Below, one piece after another: positions 50,247-62,669 of a stretch of DNA of 64,000 nucleotides. The DNA is from Pyronema omphalodes (Eukaryota; Ascomycota; Pezizomycetes; Pezizales; Pyronemataceae), in the NCBI GenBank assembly GCA_024516155.1, contig JAJJXM010000025.1, positions 496,001 to 560,000 on the forward strand, in the 5' to 3' direction. Numbering within the stretch: the stretch's first letter is position 1; every line of letters begins with the position of its first letter. Below the pieces are notes generated by a model. It did no database searches, was not told the origin of the DNA, and worked only from the letters and a program-made list of their open reading frames with translations. Position numbers and translations under genes: made by a program.

Positions 50247-52734
50247 TTATACCGCCTCCATAGCCACCTCCACAGTCTTACTATCCGCAACCACCGGAGC
50301 ATCAGCAGTAGCAGGAGGAACCTCAGTTTTACCAGCATCCGCATTCTCCGCCTCAATCCTAGCCGGAGGACTATGCCCATTCTGGATCTGCATAGGCTGG
50401 GTGACATCCTTCATCTCGACATCCTCATCGTTTTTTTCCTCCGCAACTCTCTTCTCCTCATCCCCAGCGGCTCTCTTCTCCTCATCCCCAGCGGCTCTTC
50501 TCTCCTCCTCCTCTTTCTGCATCGCCTCCACTACACTAGGAGTTCTCGATAACCGTTCTTTGTTAACCTTCAGAATAATGCGTAAAGATTTTTTGTCGTC
50601 TCCTTCTTGAAGAAACATGCTATCATCCCAATCACTTTCATCATCTGCATCATCTGCATCTCCATCTTCGTTGTCGGCTGCATTTCCGTTAGTATGGCCG
50701 TGAGTTCCATTTCCTCCGCTGACACCATTCACAGCATTCGCCGCGCCCACTCCATTCACAACGCCATTACCAATCTGATTCCCCTCAGCATCCACAAAGT
50801 AACTTTCATAGCTCCAACCCGGTTTCCCATTCCCACCGATTTCCTCCGCCTCGATTTTCTTCTCCCCATACTCCCCCATTTGCGGTCTACGGATCTGTCT
50901 TCCGGAAGCAGTGAAGCGGGGTTCATTATCCCTTTCTCCTCTTTCTCCTCGTTCTCCTCTTTCGCCGCCGTTGATTGCGGAAAGACTCGGAGATTCACGT
51001 CTTGAGCGGCCGCTACGAGAACCGCCGTCGAAGGAGCTGCCCGCATCGTCTTCTGCGTCTGAAAAGGTGTATTTGATTCGCTTGCCGCGGGTGCGGCCTT
51101 CGTAAAGGGAAATTCCGGAGGGTTGGGAGAAGAGGGCTTTGCGGGTTGCGCGGTATTCGCGTTTTTGTCGGCGCTGGAGGAGGGTGTTAGTGTTATTAAT
51201 TCATATATTGTCATGGAGCTGGGAAGGAGATATGTGATGCTTTACGTACCTTCTCGCCTTCTTCAAAACGAAGGATTGCGGCTTCAATCTTATGCTTCAA
51301 GCTAACTGCAGCCGGGGTTCCGTCTTCTTCTTCGAGCTGGTTTGCTACGGTGCGGATTTCGTCGATTGTACCAGCGATGGAAATCCAGGTTGTTTCTTTG
51401 TCTTCACGGTAGATATTGGACTCGCGGTAGAGACGGAAGGGGGTATCATCTGTATATCAATTAGCTTTTTTGTCACCACTTTTTTTTTTTCTTTTCGTTC
51501 CGCTCATGCCCGAGATGTTTACAAGCTGAGCTTATAGACTCGGAAGGTCTGGGGAAATTCAGAAAAACGTACCCTGTCCTTCAATAAGCCAGTATCTTCG
51601 CTTTTGGCCATCTCTTCCCCAAGGCTGTACGCTGAGCGGACAGTCCAGATCATTTTCCGTTCGGTTTCCCTTATAATTCTCCGCAATAATGGCACGGATT
51701 TGTTCACTCGAAACAAGAGCCCAGTTGATTAGAGCTTTGAGTAGGATAAGCTATTCTGTTGTCAGTGCGGGTATCTTATGTATCCCGGGAATTCATAACG
51801 TACTCTTCCCTCAGTATCAAGATCTGCAAAAGACCTTCCACCAGGCATCGGGTTCTTTCCTCCCCACTGTTTAGGCCATTGCGATTGATGCGCGTGGACC
51901 GCCTCCTCAAGGGCACGATTATGATGTCCTCTCCTGTATCACCCTTTATATTAGCCCGCTGTTCTGTATATCTGGCATCCCCGCATTGAGGTCGCCGGGA
52001 CCCTTGAAGACTCCCATCCCCGCACTTTTCAGCGGGCTTCTTCTCCCCTTCCGGCGGGATCTCAATTCTTCAGGGCTTCACCCTCTCTCTTTCTCTCTCT
52101 CCCTCAAGGGCAAGGGCACTTACTCAACTGCCTTCTTCCTATTCAGTACCAACCCCACCAATCTACATAACAGCAACTCAACCGCCTCACTAGGTGTACT
52201 ATCAACAATTCCTCTCTCAAGGTCTTGACAACCCAGATTTGGCACACCTCTGAACGCGTCCGAAAACCTAGATCTGAACATGACGATAACCGCCAATTCC
52301 GGGGAATCACATAGTGAGTAGTTATGTTCTGGGGTAGGGTATCTAACACGGGGAGCAGGAGAAGGCGAGCGCGTAGGAAGGCGTAAAGTCAACTGTTTCA
52401 ACTTTGGAGCTGAGGTAGGTTTTGCAGTTGAAGTTGAAGTTTTCGACTTTCCGGATGTCTTTAACGCGGGTTTCGCGGGGGCTTTCAATTTGGTAGTTGA
52501 TGCCTTTGTAGTTGATGACTTTGAGGTGGTCTTTGACGCGGTTTTAGGCTTAGATGACGCGGTTTTTGACGCGGTTTTGGACGACGACGACGACGAAGAC
52601 GTGGACGATGTCTTGTTGGATCCCGCTTTCGAAGCTGCGGATTTTATCGATAGCTTGATCTTGGGAACTGGAACCTCGTTGTCACTCGCCGGAGGTGAGG
52701 ATAGGGGTGAATCGCTGTCGGAATTGTAGGACAT
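50247..52734 (-). CDS. DDT/WHIM-type chromatin-associated protein
   Basis: Five exons, 52734-52124, 51933-51804, 51750-51573, 51449-51250 and 51173-50247, join in phase to 681 residues. The first ~150 residues are Ser/Lys/Thr-rich with repeated SKTASKT-like blocks, ending LRLPTRSPSPAPRVRYPTPE. The core has FRGVPNLGCQDLERGIVD and RALEEAVHAHQSQWPKQWGG, then a DDT-like helix (ALINWALVSSEQIRAIIAEN). The WHIM/WSD-like segment follows: DCPLSVQPWGRDGQKRRYWL and FRLYRES. Proteins with this architecture belong to ISWI-type and related remodelling complexes in the nucleus. The C-terminus has KALFSQPSGISLYEGRTRGK, a GERGERGERGER run and an acidic Glu/Lys repeat (AAGDEEKRAAGDEEKR). A specific complex cannot be named from sequence. 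Start is the ATG before SYNSDSDSP. Confidence 0.85.
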
Positions 52735-55125
52735 CGCGTTAACCGTCGGTGTGGTTGCGATGTAGAGGTAAAGTGGGAGTTGACCAGTTGACGGAGTTGG
52801 TTTTGCTTTGGAGGAAAGAAACTGGGGTCGAGAAACTTGGGTCGAGTCCAGCTTGCTTGACAGTCCTTGACGGTCCTTTGACAAGGCTGTGCTGAGGAAA
52901 GGTAGTAACGTCAACGATAGCGGCGGGGAATACGTGTTTGTGCCGTTAGAGGATAGAGGAAAGGGTTTGGGGCACAGCCGCGAAGAGAGGATGGAGTAAA
53001 AGTTTTAGCAAAAGTGTGTCCAAGGTTCCAATGCGTTTGATAGGGATATCTGTTCTCTAAACTACTATATTATAACCAACAAGCTGCTCTGTGGCTATTA
53101 CATCAACGCTATGCTAACAGCCCTATCTACCTACGTCGTCTCTATCCATATTGGACAACGAATCCATGAGGTCCTGAAGCAATTGGCCACGGACTCGCCC
53201 ACTCATCATACCGGCACGTAATCCTGCAGTCCCAACGCGGAGTATTATGTTCCATCTTAATCCCGCCCAAGAGAAAGTAACCCGCACCAAGGTGATAGGT
53301 GACGATATCCAGTTGAGTCCACGCTAAACTGTCACCGCAAACCAGGTTTGTGAAGATTAACGAGGATTGTAAGTCAGCCGATCGACTCCCCGGACCGTTT
53401 CACAGGCGAGATGTTCCGCCATCTCCACGGCTAGGTTAAAATCCCCGGATTACCATCATCACCTTCGCCACAGTCACGCAATGCCTTGTCCACGCGCCGA
53501 GGCTCTGGGATATCCGTATGTACCCAGAATTTGTGGTCGTGCTGGTAGCAGTAGCATCACAGCCAGCATAGCAGCTCAGAATGTACCTTTCCAACCAACC
53601 CAGACAGCTGTACTTCCAGATGCGCAATACGTTACTGGCCTGTAACCATCGGTATGACCGGTCGCAACGAAGAGTGAAGAATCAGGCTGCGTAGACTGCG
53701 GAAAACTCCGCGAACTCGGCATTGCTGGTAACAATCGCGACTGCGATATCTTTGCGCATCAAAGAAGCCGCGAGCATACGTATATTTCGACAAAATTGTG
53801 GTTCTCAAGTCTTTCGGAGGGTTCTCTCGTAATCGACGCGAGTTTCTAGCGTGGATATGCCCAACGTTCCCCAGAACTCAATCGCCATGTCGCATCATGA
53901 CCGGGCCGTCAAAAACCGGGCAATATCGCATTACGGAATTATCTGCAACAGTATGAGCATCGGCGCGATGAGAAGACCAAAATGACGAATCGTACAGAAC
54001 CTGCATGGGAAATTGGCCATAAAAATGTGGTCTGGTCTAATCCTCTGAGGTGGAAAATACCCGGGGGTATTGTCTCAGGTAATAAACCGTGTACGTGGCG
54101 TCTGTGGTTGAGTTCTTAGAGAATCACCTCGCGATGGTGCGGTGGTGGACGTTGCAGGTCGCGATGTCACGATTGAGGCGCTAGATAAAAATGGCACTCG
54201 GTAATCTGGGTCTCGCTTGGCGCGTCGGACAGTGCGCAGCGGCGACGGAGAGGCGAGAACGATGTTTGACGTGCAGCACCGGCGAGTGTAGGTATCAAAA
54301 GCCATGTTTGAAGCCGAAAATATTGAGAAGAGTTTTTGATTTTTTTCAAGACGTGCTCCAAGTAAGAATGAAAAATGCATAAAGGCTGGTGATGCATAGC
54401 GCGTTGGTAAACTCGGCGAAGAGTTCGAAGAGGCTCTGTGGCCGGTCAATGGAATCACAGAGGTGACGCGCAGATGAGGCAGATGAGGCCGGGGTGGGGG
54501 GTGGGCTTGGCGCGGGTTTGACCGGCGATGTCATGTGAGAGAATTCGATTTCTCAAAACTACAACGCAAAAACATTTCGGTATGATGTGATTCTTTAAAT
54601 CTATTGTGATTCCATAGATTTCTTAGTCGTAAATACCCTTTGTTACACAATTATACAGGTCTCTGAAGACAAGATCTGGAGTTGTGTTACCGCGGTTGGT
54701 CGCTCATTCAAGAATCATTAGATTTACTGAGAACCTAAACAACTTTCTGAAGTAATTTTTGATTTTCTTACTATTTTTGAAAGTATTCCATTGTAAATCA
54801 AGGATCGATACATCTTTAGTATTTGTCTGGATGGAATTGGTTGTTGAGTGTCATTTTTCGATCATGAGAAATCCAATTCATGACGAACAAAAACCAACCT
54901 TAAGATATTTTGAACCGGCAGAAACTAAAATATCATCAGTCAACTTTAAACTGCATTCCCTCAATCCAATTGGCTACCACGGCGCATTCCAAACCAGGAA
55001 ACAGACCCGTTGCCGGGACCACCGAAAGCAAGGATCACGCGTAGTCCTGTCACCTTAGCTTCCCGCCGCTAAAACTTTCTTCCAACCTCAATCCTCATTT
55101 CTCTATTGCATCCCAAACCTTCGCC
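52735..55125. other. Divergent intergenic region, DDT gene / LAS1
   Basis: This stretch has more even base composition than most of the window and carries few simple repeats. One short minus-strand frame (54346-54534) is noted separately. AT-rich sequence at 54560-54960 precedes the C-rich LAS1 leader. Nothing else is supported. Confidence 0.5.
54346..54534 (-). CDS. Doubtful 62-codon frame
   Basis: It begins MTSPVKPAPSPPPTPASSAS and continues CDSIDRPQSLFELFAEFTNALCITSLYAFFILTWS. A Pro/Ser start followed by an amphipathic-to-hydrophobic stretch is plausible for a small protein or the first exon of one. No clear downstream exon could be joined and no family is recognised. Confidence 0.25.
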   Translation of the reverse strand: MTSPVKPAPSPPPTPASSASSARHLCDSIDRPQSLFELFAEFTNALCITSLYAFFILTWSTS

Positions 55126-56486
55126 ATGTCTCAACCACGCATAGTCGCCTGGCGAAATTCCAGCGAGCTTCTCCAGCTAAAATCAGACTTCTTCCCCTCC
55201 TCCGACAGTATCGACACCCGTCCTGCAGCAATTAGCAAAGTCACAACCTGGCAAACGCGAGTCCGAATTCCCCACTCAATCGAATCCACCAGTCAAATCA
55301 CCTCCGCCGTTTTACTCGACCACCCTCACTCCCACCCTCTCACAGTTCGCCTTGCATACTCGACCGCCATCATTAGATTCGTCAATGGACTCCTCGATCC
55401 CGCTCAGCAGTCGCAGTTTGCACTCCCTATGCATCTCTTGGCCAAAAACTTAAACCTCCCCGCTTCGTTCGTTGAACTTAGACATGCGGCTACTCACGAG
55501 TCTTTACCGAGTCTTGCAGTCTTGCGCGCTATGGCGCATAGAGCATTGGATTGGTTGTGGAATGACTACTGGGCCGCACTGGGAACCGAGGAAGAAGTGG
55601 ACGAGGAGCCGGCGATGGTGGAGAGAGCAAGAACTGCGGTAAAGACTTGGAGAAGGCTACGGAGGGAGACGCCGATGGCAGCGGTAAAGGCGGATCAGGA
55701 AGTTATGAAGGTGGTCAAGGAGTGTGTGGATATTTCTAGAGCTGATGCTGAGACATTGGTGGCTGCGCTTTTGGAGGAGAAGGTTTTGATTCCGGCAGGG
55801 AAGAAAAAGGCTGCGAAGATGAAGGGAGCAAGAATGCTTTGGATGCCGTTGTTGTTGGAGATTGAGGCGGCAGTTCCCGGGTTTATTGCAGGACTTGTTG
55901 GGGCTATGGAGGAGATATTAAAGGGTGGAGAGGAACTTGCTGCGGCGTTACTAAGAGAGACTCGCGGGGGAGAGCTTGAGGGAGATGAGGATTACTTGGC
56001 AGCGGTGTATGCTTGGATGGAATTTTTAACCGCAAAACAGCAGACTGTCAGTGGAGCAATTGGGGTGGGAATCAATATTGAGGAGCTCGCCAAGCAAGCT
56101 TTGGTGACTCCGAATGAGTGGTATGCTCTGAATAGCTCGTTACTCCGGTTTGAACTGACCAGAATAGGAACATACAATTACTCAAGCACATTTTGGCGCA
56201 GTACCCTACGTTGAAGAACAAGTACCAGGCTTTGGTAGACCTTGCAGCAATGCATGTTCAGCCGCAGGGTGTTAAGAAGGGGAAAAACAGCAATGACAAG
56301 AAACGGTCATTAGAAGAGATTGACGCAGAGATTGATGCCTTTGAGGCACAACTTGACCGGATAAAGCAGAAGCGGACAAAGCCCACGAAACCCCTGCTTC
56401 TCAAAGAGGACAAGAAGGCACAAGTCGCTGGCAAGTGGAGACGATGGGAAGGGGAATGGACACCGAAGCCATTCGGAGTGTTATAA
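55126..56486 (+). CDS. LAS1: Pre-rRNA processing endonuclease Las1
   Basis: HEPN endoribonuclease that cuts the C2 site in ITS2 of pre-rRNA, working with the Grc3 kinase in 60S maturation. Two exons, 55126-56120 and 56168-56486, give 437 residues. The N-terminal Las1 domain contains VRLAYSTAIIRFVNGLLDP. The HEPN catalytic motif is intact as RHAATH (Arg119-His124), followed by ESLPSLAVLR and ALDWLWNDYW. The 47-base intron uses GTATGC and AATAG and restores NEWNIQLLKHILAQYPTLKNKY. Without it the frame ends falsely about 30 codons later. The C-terminus has KKGKNSNDKKRSLEEIDAEI and ends KWRRWEGEWTPKPFGVL, the conserved tail that in yeast contacts Grc3. Confidence 0.96.
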
Positions 56487-57370
56487 AAGTTACATGTATT
56501 GTGATGATTGCATTTATGGGGCGTACAAAAGTTAATGGAGTTGGGTACTTTTTTGGTGATACCTTCCATTGGTGGGAAGATGATGGGGTGTTACAACAAC
56601 TATTCGCCGGAGTTTAAGGACAGCATGTCAATTTTCCACGAGGCGTAGGAGCTTCTTTAACCGCAACCTGTGGTACCCCGTCATACAATTTATCTGCGAT
56701 TGCGGGGGCGGGAAGCATGCGCATTAATCAAAATCCCGGGCATGTAATGCCAACGTCATCTGGCCAGATATCCCAACGAAACATACCGTTGGCGTTCATA
56801 TAGATATCGTGAGATGAGCACTGAAACTTTTGATTCCAATAATTTCTCATAATTTCATAATTTTTACGTGGCAATGAAAATTGATTTCCAAAGCCCTGAC
56901 GGAAGCTTCTATCTGCTCAATTGAAACTTGCCACAGCACCCGCTGCAGTTTTGCATCACATTACGCAGGGCTTGGCACGTTTACCCGTGTTGCACAAATG
57001 TTTCTCTTTGTACTTTTCTTGTTTCTCTCTCCACTCCCCAGAAGGTTCACCCCAACATGCTGCCTACGTCCAGTCTAAACATATTCAGATCACCAAATAT
57101 CCAAATTGAACACTTCGGGAATCCCCGGTAGAATCCCCCGCTCATCGTCGGCCCAGATTTTCGGAGGCACAGCAACGACTGCCGAACGCCCAACCAACAC
57201 ACGGACTATACCCTTTCCAGCGTTAGCCATTTTACCGGCTTACCATTCTGCTTGGACCCTAGCTGCAACAGTCTACTTAAGCACTCAAGGTCCCGGTCTC
57301 AGCAGGGTCTTTGGGCGAGGAAGGAAGAAGTTTTTCGAGAACGTCTGTGTGTTGTGTAAAGCCTTCGAAG
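56487..57370. other. Intergenic region LAS1 / SUN gene
   Basis: Same-strand spacer holding the LAS1 3' end and the SUN gene promoter and leader. I see no gene or repeat here. Confidence 0.6.
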
Positions 57371-60177
57371 ATGCTTCTCAGCTCATCATGGCGTACTGTC
57401 GTTCTTCAGCTCTTGTTACTTTCCGTTCCTTCTATTGATGCTTCTACAACAGTGGCAACAGCCTCAACAGCTTCGACTACGGTAGCAATCTCCCCTAGTT
57501 CCGACAGCTCGAACGCGAGTAGCATCGTCCCTTCTTCGTCTTCTACAACAACAGCTCCACCAAGTGCGGAATCGTCATTTATCAATAGTACCGCTACCTG
57601 CCAGTCAGTATCCGTAAACTACGTATCCCCTGGTTTACCAGAGCAATGCTTAAGGACGAGGTCTACTGCTAGTCAGGACACGCTCCGCCGCGATGAGGCT
57701 ACGCCGAGCCCCGCCGTTCCCACGGAATCAGCTTCCCCGCCGGGAGCTTCAGAAGAGACGCAATTGAGCACAGAGGGAAGCTCTGTGTTATCGGCATCAC
57801 CCACGATAATCGTACCACCCCCACCGCCGCCGCCCCCGCCGTTGAAGATCCCGGACGATCCCCCGCAACCATCAGAGCAACCACTTGACACCGCGGTATT
57901 CCTCTCATTCGAAGAATGGAAGAATCAAAATTTGGCAAAGGTTGGACAGTCTTCGGATTCGTTTACACAGAGAGAACAGAGAGGAGGACAGGCTCCTGTA
58001 CAAGGAGCTCACCATGCGTCTTTGGACGGCCTCGGAGATGAAATCGAAATAGATTTTGGATTTGGATCTGCAGGTTCTCCGGCGAATACTATCCAGGTTT
58101 CCGGAAGTCAAGCTACCGGAACGGCGAAACCATCAACGCCAATGCCCCGGTCAAAGGATGCGGGGAAAACATGCAAGGAGCGGTTTAACTATGCGTCTTT
58201 AGACTGCGCAGCTACAGTGCACAGACACAACAAGGAGATCAAAGGAGCACATTCTATACTTATGGAGAATAAGGAGTCTTATATGCTCAACAAGTGCGAG
58301 GCAAAAGAGAAATTCTTCATAGTAGAGTTGTGTGAAGATATCCTAGTTGATACTGTTGTCCTGGCAAACTTTGAGTTCTTTTCTTCTGTCTTCAAAGAAA
58401 TCAGAGTGAGCGTCAGTGATACATACCCAGTTAAAACAAATGGTTGGAAGGAGCTTGGAACTTATGTTGCAAGGAACACCAGAGACGTTCAAGCTTTTCT
58501 CATTGAGAATCCACTCATTTGGGCCCGTTATCTGAAGGTAGAAATTCTAAGCCACTATGGAAACGAGTATTACTGCCCCATAAGTTTGCTGCGAGTCCAT
58601 GGAACAACCATGATGGAGGAATTCCGGCACGAGTCTTCCCAGCGGGGAGGTGAAGATGACGTTAGGGAAGATATCCGCCCTGAGGCAGTTGCCGAACCTG
58701 TTAAATCCGCCGAAGCAGAAGAAGAGGCCCAGCAGCAGCAGCAGCAGGAGGATATCCGTAACAGCATCGAAGCCACTCCAACAGCTCCGATTGTCGTTCC
58801 AGAACCGGAAAATACACTTGCAATTACCGTTGTGGAAGATGTTACTACAACCCCAAGCGTCACGGCTGAGACGGCTACTAGAGTTACGGCTACCACTTGC
58901 TATGACCCATGGGAGTCGATGAACAGGCGATACATATTCCCCATGGAGCTTCCTACATGTCCCCGATACATTTCTATATCTCCTACTCCAACGAAAGCCT
59001 CGACTGCCTTTGTGCAACCTGCTTCCCAACAAGTCCCTGGTCCTATTGGAATGTACCCCACTGAGACCGCCTCAACTGCCACTGGCTCCGCTGCAAGTTC
59101 TGCTACTGCATCATCAGTTTCCTCAGCACTGATACCAAAAGAGCCACCCGTTATTCGGCCCGTAGCTCCTCAGATTCAAGAACCGGTTAAGCCATCCTAT
59201 ATTAGTCCTCCAATTGCCGCTCCTACAACCCAGGAGTCATTCTTCAAGTCAGTACACAAGCGGCTTACTGGATTGGAATCCAATTCTACTTTGACATTGC
59301 AATACATTGAAGAGCAATCCCGGTTAATGCGTGATACTTTTACAAAAATGGAGAAAGCCCATGTTGCCAAAATGGAGAAGCTATTGGAGAATGTTAACGC
59401 CAGTGCCTTCTCCGACCTAGCTGCCTATGTAAGCCCCTCCAAGTCCCATCTTCCCCGTTATGAAGTCTCCGCAATTAGCACATACTAACACACCTGCAGC
59501 GTGAAAAATACGACCAACTCTGGCAATCCACCGTCCTAGCCCTGGAATCACACCGTCTTTTATCAGAGCGAGAAATGCTCGCAATCTCCACTCGCCTAAC
59601 CTTCTTAGCCGATGAAGTAATCTTCCAAAAACGAATGTACCAACTCAACACCGTTCTTCTAGTCATCACAATCGGTGTCGTAATCTTCTCCCGAAACGAT
59701 CGGCTCGCCATGCCACTTGGTCGCCACCTCCGGACTCATTCAAACATCTCTAACATCCGAATCTTTGAAAGCCCACCCCAGAGTCCAATGCTGCAGGTAA
59801 GAAAAAAGAGAAGTGATAGCGACGATAGCTCTGTAGCCGGCGGAAGTATACCTGGATCAGTCGTAGGTAGTCCGGGAGGGTCCAATACCCCCGGTATGAT
59901 GTCTCCACCAGCAAGCAGAGAGGGTAGCCCAGCAGTGGAAGAAATGGGCTTAAGTCCAGGGAGCCTACCGCCTTCTCAGGGCTCCCAGTTAGTCGCAGGT
60001 AGTGGGAATAAACATACAGAGAAAGGAAACGAGAGAAGAAAGAGTTGGGTTTATGGATTCGGACCGAAACTGAAACCGGAGGGTCGCGGGAGGATGTTTA
60101 AGAGGCAGCCTTCGCCTCTAGTACAGGGGGAGCCGGGACCGGCAATTTATGAGGGTGAGGAAGTTGGGGGAACTTGA
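57371..60177 (+). CDS. SUN-domain ER/nuclear-envelope protein, Slp1 type
   Basis: Two exons, 57371-59428 and 59500-60177, give 911 residues. The intron has a perfect CTAAC branch site 15 bases before its CTGCAG end. The start is the ATG before LLSSSWRTVVLQLLLLSVPS, a signal peptide; an upstream in-frame non-ATG extension has no support. A Ser/Thr-rich luminal region with a proline run and FLSFEEWKNQNLAKVGQSS leads to a mid-protein SUN domain (about 265-405): CKERFNYASLDCAATV, SYMLNKCEAKEKFFIVELCE, WARYLKVEILSHYGNEYYCP and LLRVHG. A Ser/Pro-rich linker follows. Then come the conserved coiled coil of this family and a transmembrane helix (about 735-750, TVLLVITIGVVIF), with a basic Ser-rich cytosolic tail. 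This mid-SUN layout matches yeast Slp1 and plant/animal relatives that act in ER membrane-protein folding, not the C-terminal-SUN Sad1 class. Confidence 0.94.
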
Positions 60178-61331
60178 GCGGGCTGGTGATTACTGGGTAC
60201 TGGGGAAGGGAACGAGAGGACGAGAAGACGAGGGGGTGTGTGGGGTGGTAAAGAAGAAGAACAAGAGAGACTTAGAGACGGGAAAGAGACAGGTGTGATG
60301 GGTAGTCGATACCCATGGACTGAAAGGTGATTAGAGACTGTTGCATTCATTGGCGTTCTTCTGTTTTTTTTTTCTGTCTTTTTTTTGCTGTTTTTATTTT
60401 CATTTTTTCTATTCTTATTTTTTTTGGATCCGAAAGTGGTTTTGGAGATAACAACAACAAATACACAAAAGGGGGGGGGGGGGGGGGGGGGGAGGAGGGG
60501 GAGTAAAGATCGGATCATATGTGGATTGGAGAATTGCTTGTAGAAGTATAAATAGCTAGATTAGATTTAATCTAGGAATACCTTGAGGAAATGTTTTTTT
60601 TCCCTTCTGTTTCTGTTTCTTCTTCTTTTTTTTTTTTTTTTCTTTTTTTCTTTGCCGTTATGGGATTTGGGCTTTGGGCTTTGGTTATGCTGAAGTTATA
60701 GTTGTTATAAATGTTTCTGCGTATGTTAAGATACCACTTTTTTATTTTCTTTATTATTATTATTATTCTGGAGTTTAGTTAGTTAATTATTTTCTGACTA
60801 TTATTATTTCAGTATTATCCTTCTTCTATTATTTATTTTTTTCTTCTATGCTTCTTATTTTTTGGAGGGGGGAAGCCCGGAGAAGGGGTCTGTAGTAGAA
60901 TACTAGAAGTTGTAGTGTATTTTAATTTCGATTGTGGTAGTTGCTTTTCATTCATCATTCATCATTATCATTTATCATCATCATTTTGTTTTTTTTTTTT
61001 GTTTTTTTTTTGTTTGTTTCTTGTTTTTTATTGCTTGTTTTTTTATTGCTTGATTTATTGTGATTAAGATAGTTGAAAACAAACAAGATTATATAGCTAA
61101 TGTGATTTCCCCAGCCCCGACCCCAGTCCCAGCCCCGGCTTTCTCATTCATGAAGTGTTTATGATATCTGGAATAGTAGTGCTTCTTGGTATATCCCCCC
61201 TATATCCCACCCTATATCTCCCGTCCCCCATGCCCCGTCCATGATTCAAATATTCCATTTTGCTTGCTTGGGTGCTTAGGTGCTTTATTACTTATCCTCT
61301 CTCGATTTTGTTACTCCTTCTCCTACTTATA
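60178..61331. other. Convergent 3' region, SUN gene / AOS1
   Basis: Very T-rich, with runs at 60360-60425, 60620-60655 and 60990-61050 and a 22-base G-run at 60471-60492. No gene is visible. Confidence 0.65.
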
Positions 61332-62669
61332 CTACTCCTCCTCCTCCTGCGGCGCCAACACCACAATCGGCGCCACCCCACTCTCACCATCAAAAACACA
61401 AAAGTTCCCAATCGGCTGTTCCATCTTGGCCAAAACATTAATAGCATCCTGGGCGAGTACACCACCCAGAATAGCCGCAACAGGGGATAACTCCGCCGTA
61501 GCATTCTGCAAAAAACTCCTCATGAATCCAACCTCATTTAATTCCGCTGGTAAACCCATTCTTTCAGTTTCCGGGGTAATGATCCTTACGAATTCCTTTA
61601 AATCCTCTCTTGTAACATCCGGATCGGGGAGTCGGTTATGGATACTTGTGAATTGTAGCATTGCTATGATTCCTGGTAGTACGGATGGAAGCTTCTTTTT
61701 GCGACGGAGTGGCCAGCTGGAATCTACCATGGAGCTAAGTGCGGAGTTTAATGAGCAGAAGGTTTCTTGCTTGGTTACGTGCTCGTGAAGGGTTTCGCCT
61801 TCTTGGATTTCTCGGGTGGAGATTATGCTACGGGTACGGCTTTCGGGTCCTAGACGGGTGGGGATGTTGGATTTGATACGCTTTAGGACGTAGTTGTGCA
61901 CTAGGAGATCGGCGAAGATGAACCCGTAGAGTCCGTAGGTGCAGGCGGCGTAGAAGGGGATGCAATGTTGCCGGGTGATCTGGTTGATGTGGAGTAAAGT
62001 GGGAAGGAGGAGGTCGGTGGCGATGATGAGAGAGAAGGAGGAGTAGAAGGAGGCGGAGGCGGTCAGAGGTGATTCTGTACTGGCGTGGCAGGGGACGCGG
62101 GGGTTGAGAGCTTGGATTGCGGGGAGGGCTGCTTCGGCGCGCTGGGAGATGTGAGCTTTGTTTGCTTAAATATCGATGATATGGAATTGAAGGTTTTATT
62201 TCCGGGGATACAAGTGCAATTGGAAGTTTTTTGGGGGGGTTTCAGTAGTCTGTGTTGTGGTAGAAATGACGTACGTTTTGTCCAATATGCTCCTCTGAGA
62301 AGAAGAAGGAAGCTCCAAGGTCATCTTCTTCAACCACCTCGGGATCCATAACTGTCAAGCTTCCAATTCCAGCTAGGACGAGGTTCTTTGCGACTTCGTT
62401 GGCTAGACCACGCATTGTAATGAGGAGGATTTTTGAGTTCCGCATGCGAAGCTGTGCTTCCATTCCCCAGAGACGAATTTGTCGGTCATAGAGAGCTACT
62501 TCATCTAGCGGGGTGTAAGACTCGCTGTTCGTGAATTTGACTGGGGAGGTAGTAGAATCGTACCGGCGGATATCGTTTGTGCGGCGGTCATTGTGGAGGT
62601 GGAGGATCTGGTAGGCTCGTTCAACTCAAGGTTACGGACGGCTTCACTATTGTCGGTGTCCATTTCCAT
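61332..62669 (-). CDS. AOS1: SUMO-activating enzyme subunit Aos1
   Basis: ThiF/UBA-family half of the heterodimeric SUMO E1, which with Uba2 adenylates SUMO in the nucleus. The last exon is 62141-61332 and the main N-terminal exon ends at 62275. The 133-base intron (GTACGT...TCCCAG) joins EEHIGQN to RAEAALPAIQALNPRVP, as in the family. Motifs include DEVALYDRQIRLWGMEAQLR, SKILLITMRGLANEVAKNLV, GIGSLTVMDPEVVEEDDLGA and the C-terminal ILGGVLAQDAINVLAKMEQP. The Cys domain is absent, as expected. The 5' end is unresolved. The conserved frame has no in-frame ATG before a stop, so an extra intron near 62530-62650 must connect it to an upstream ATG (62669 or 62663). Two donors (GTGAAG or GTAACC) with the CCCCAG acceptor keep the frame. 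Confidence 0.92.

Noticed and set aside
56121..56214. LAS1 ending at 56214 as a 362-residue protein
   Set aside because: The end is read-through of a 47-base intron; splicing restores the conserved C-terminus.
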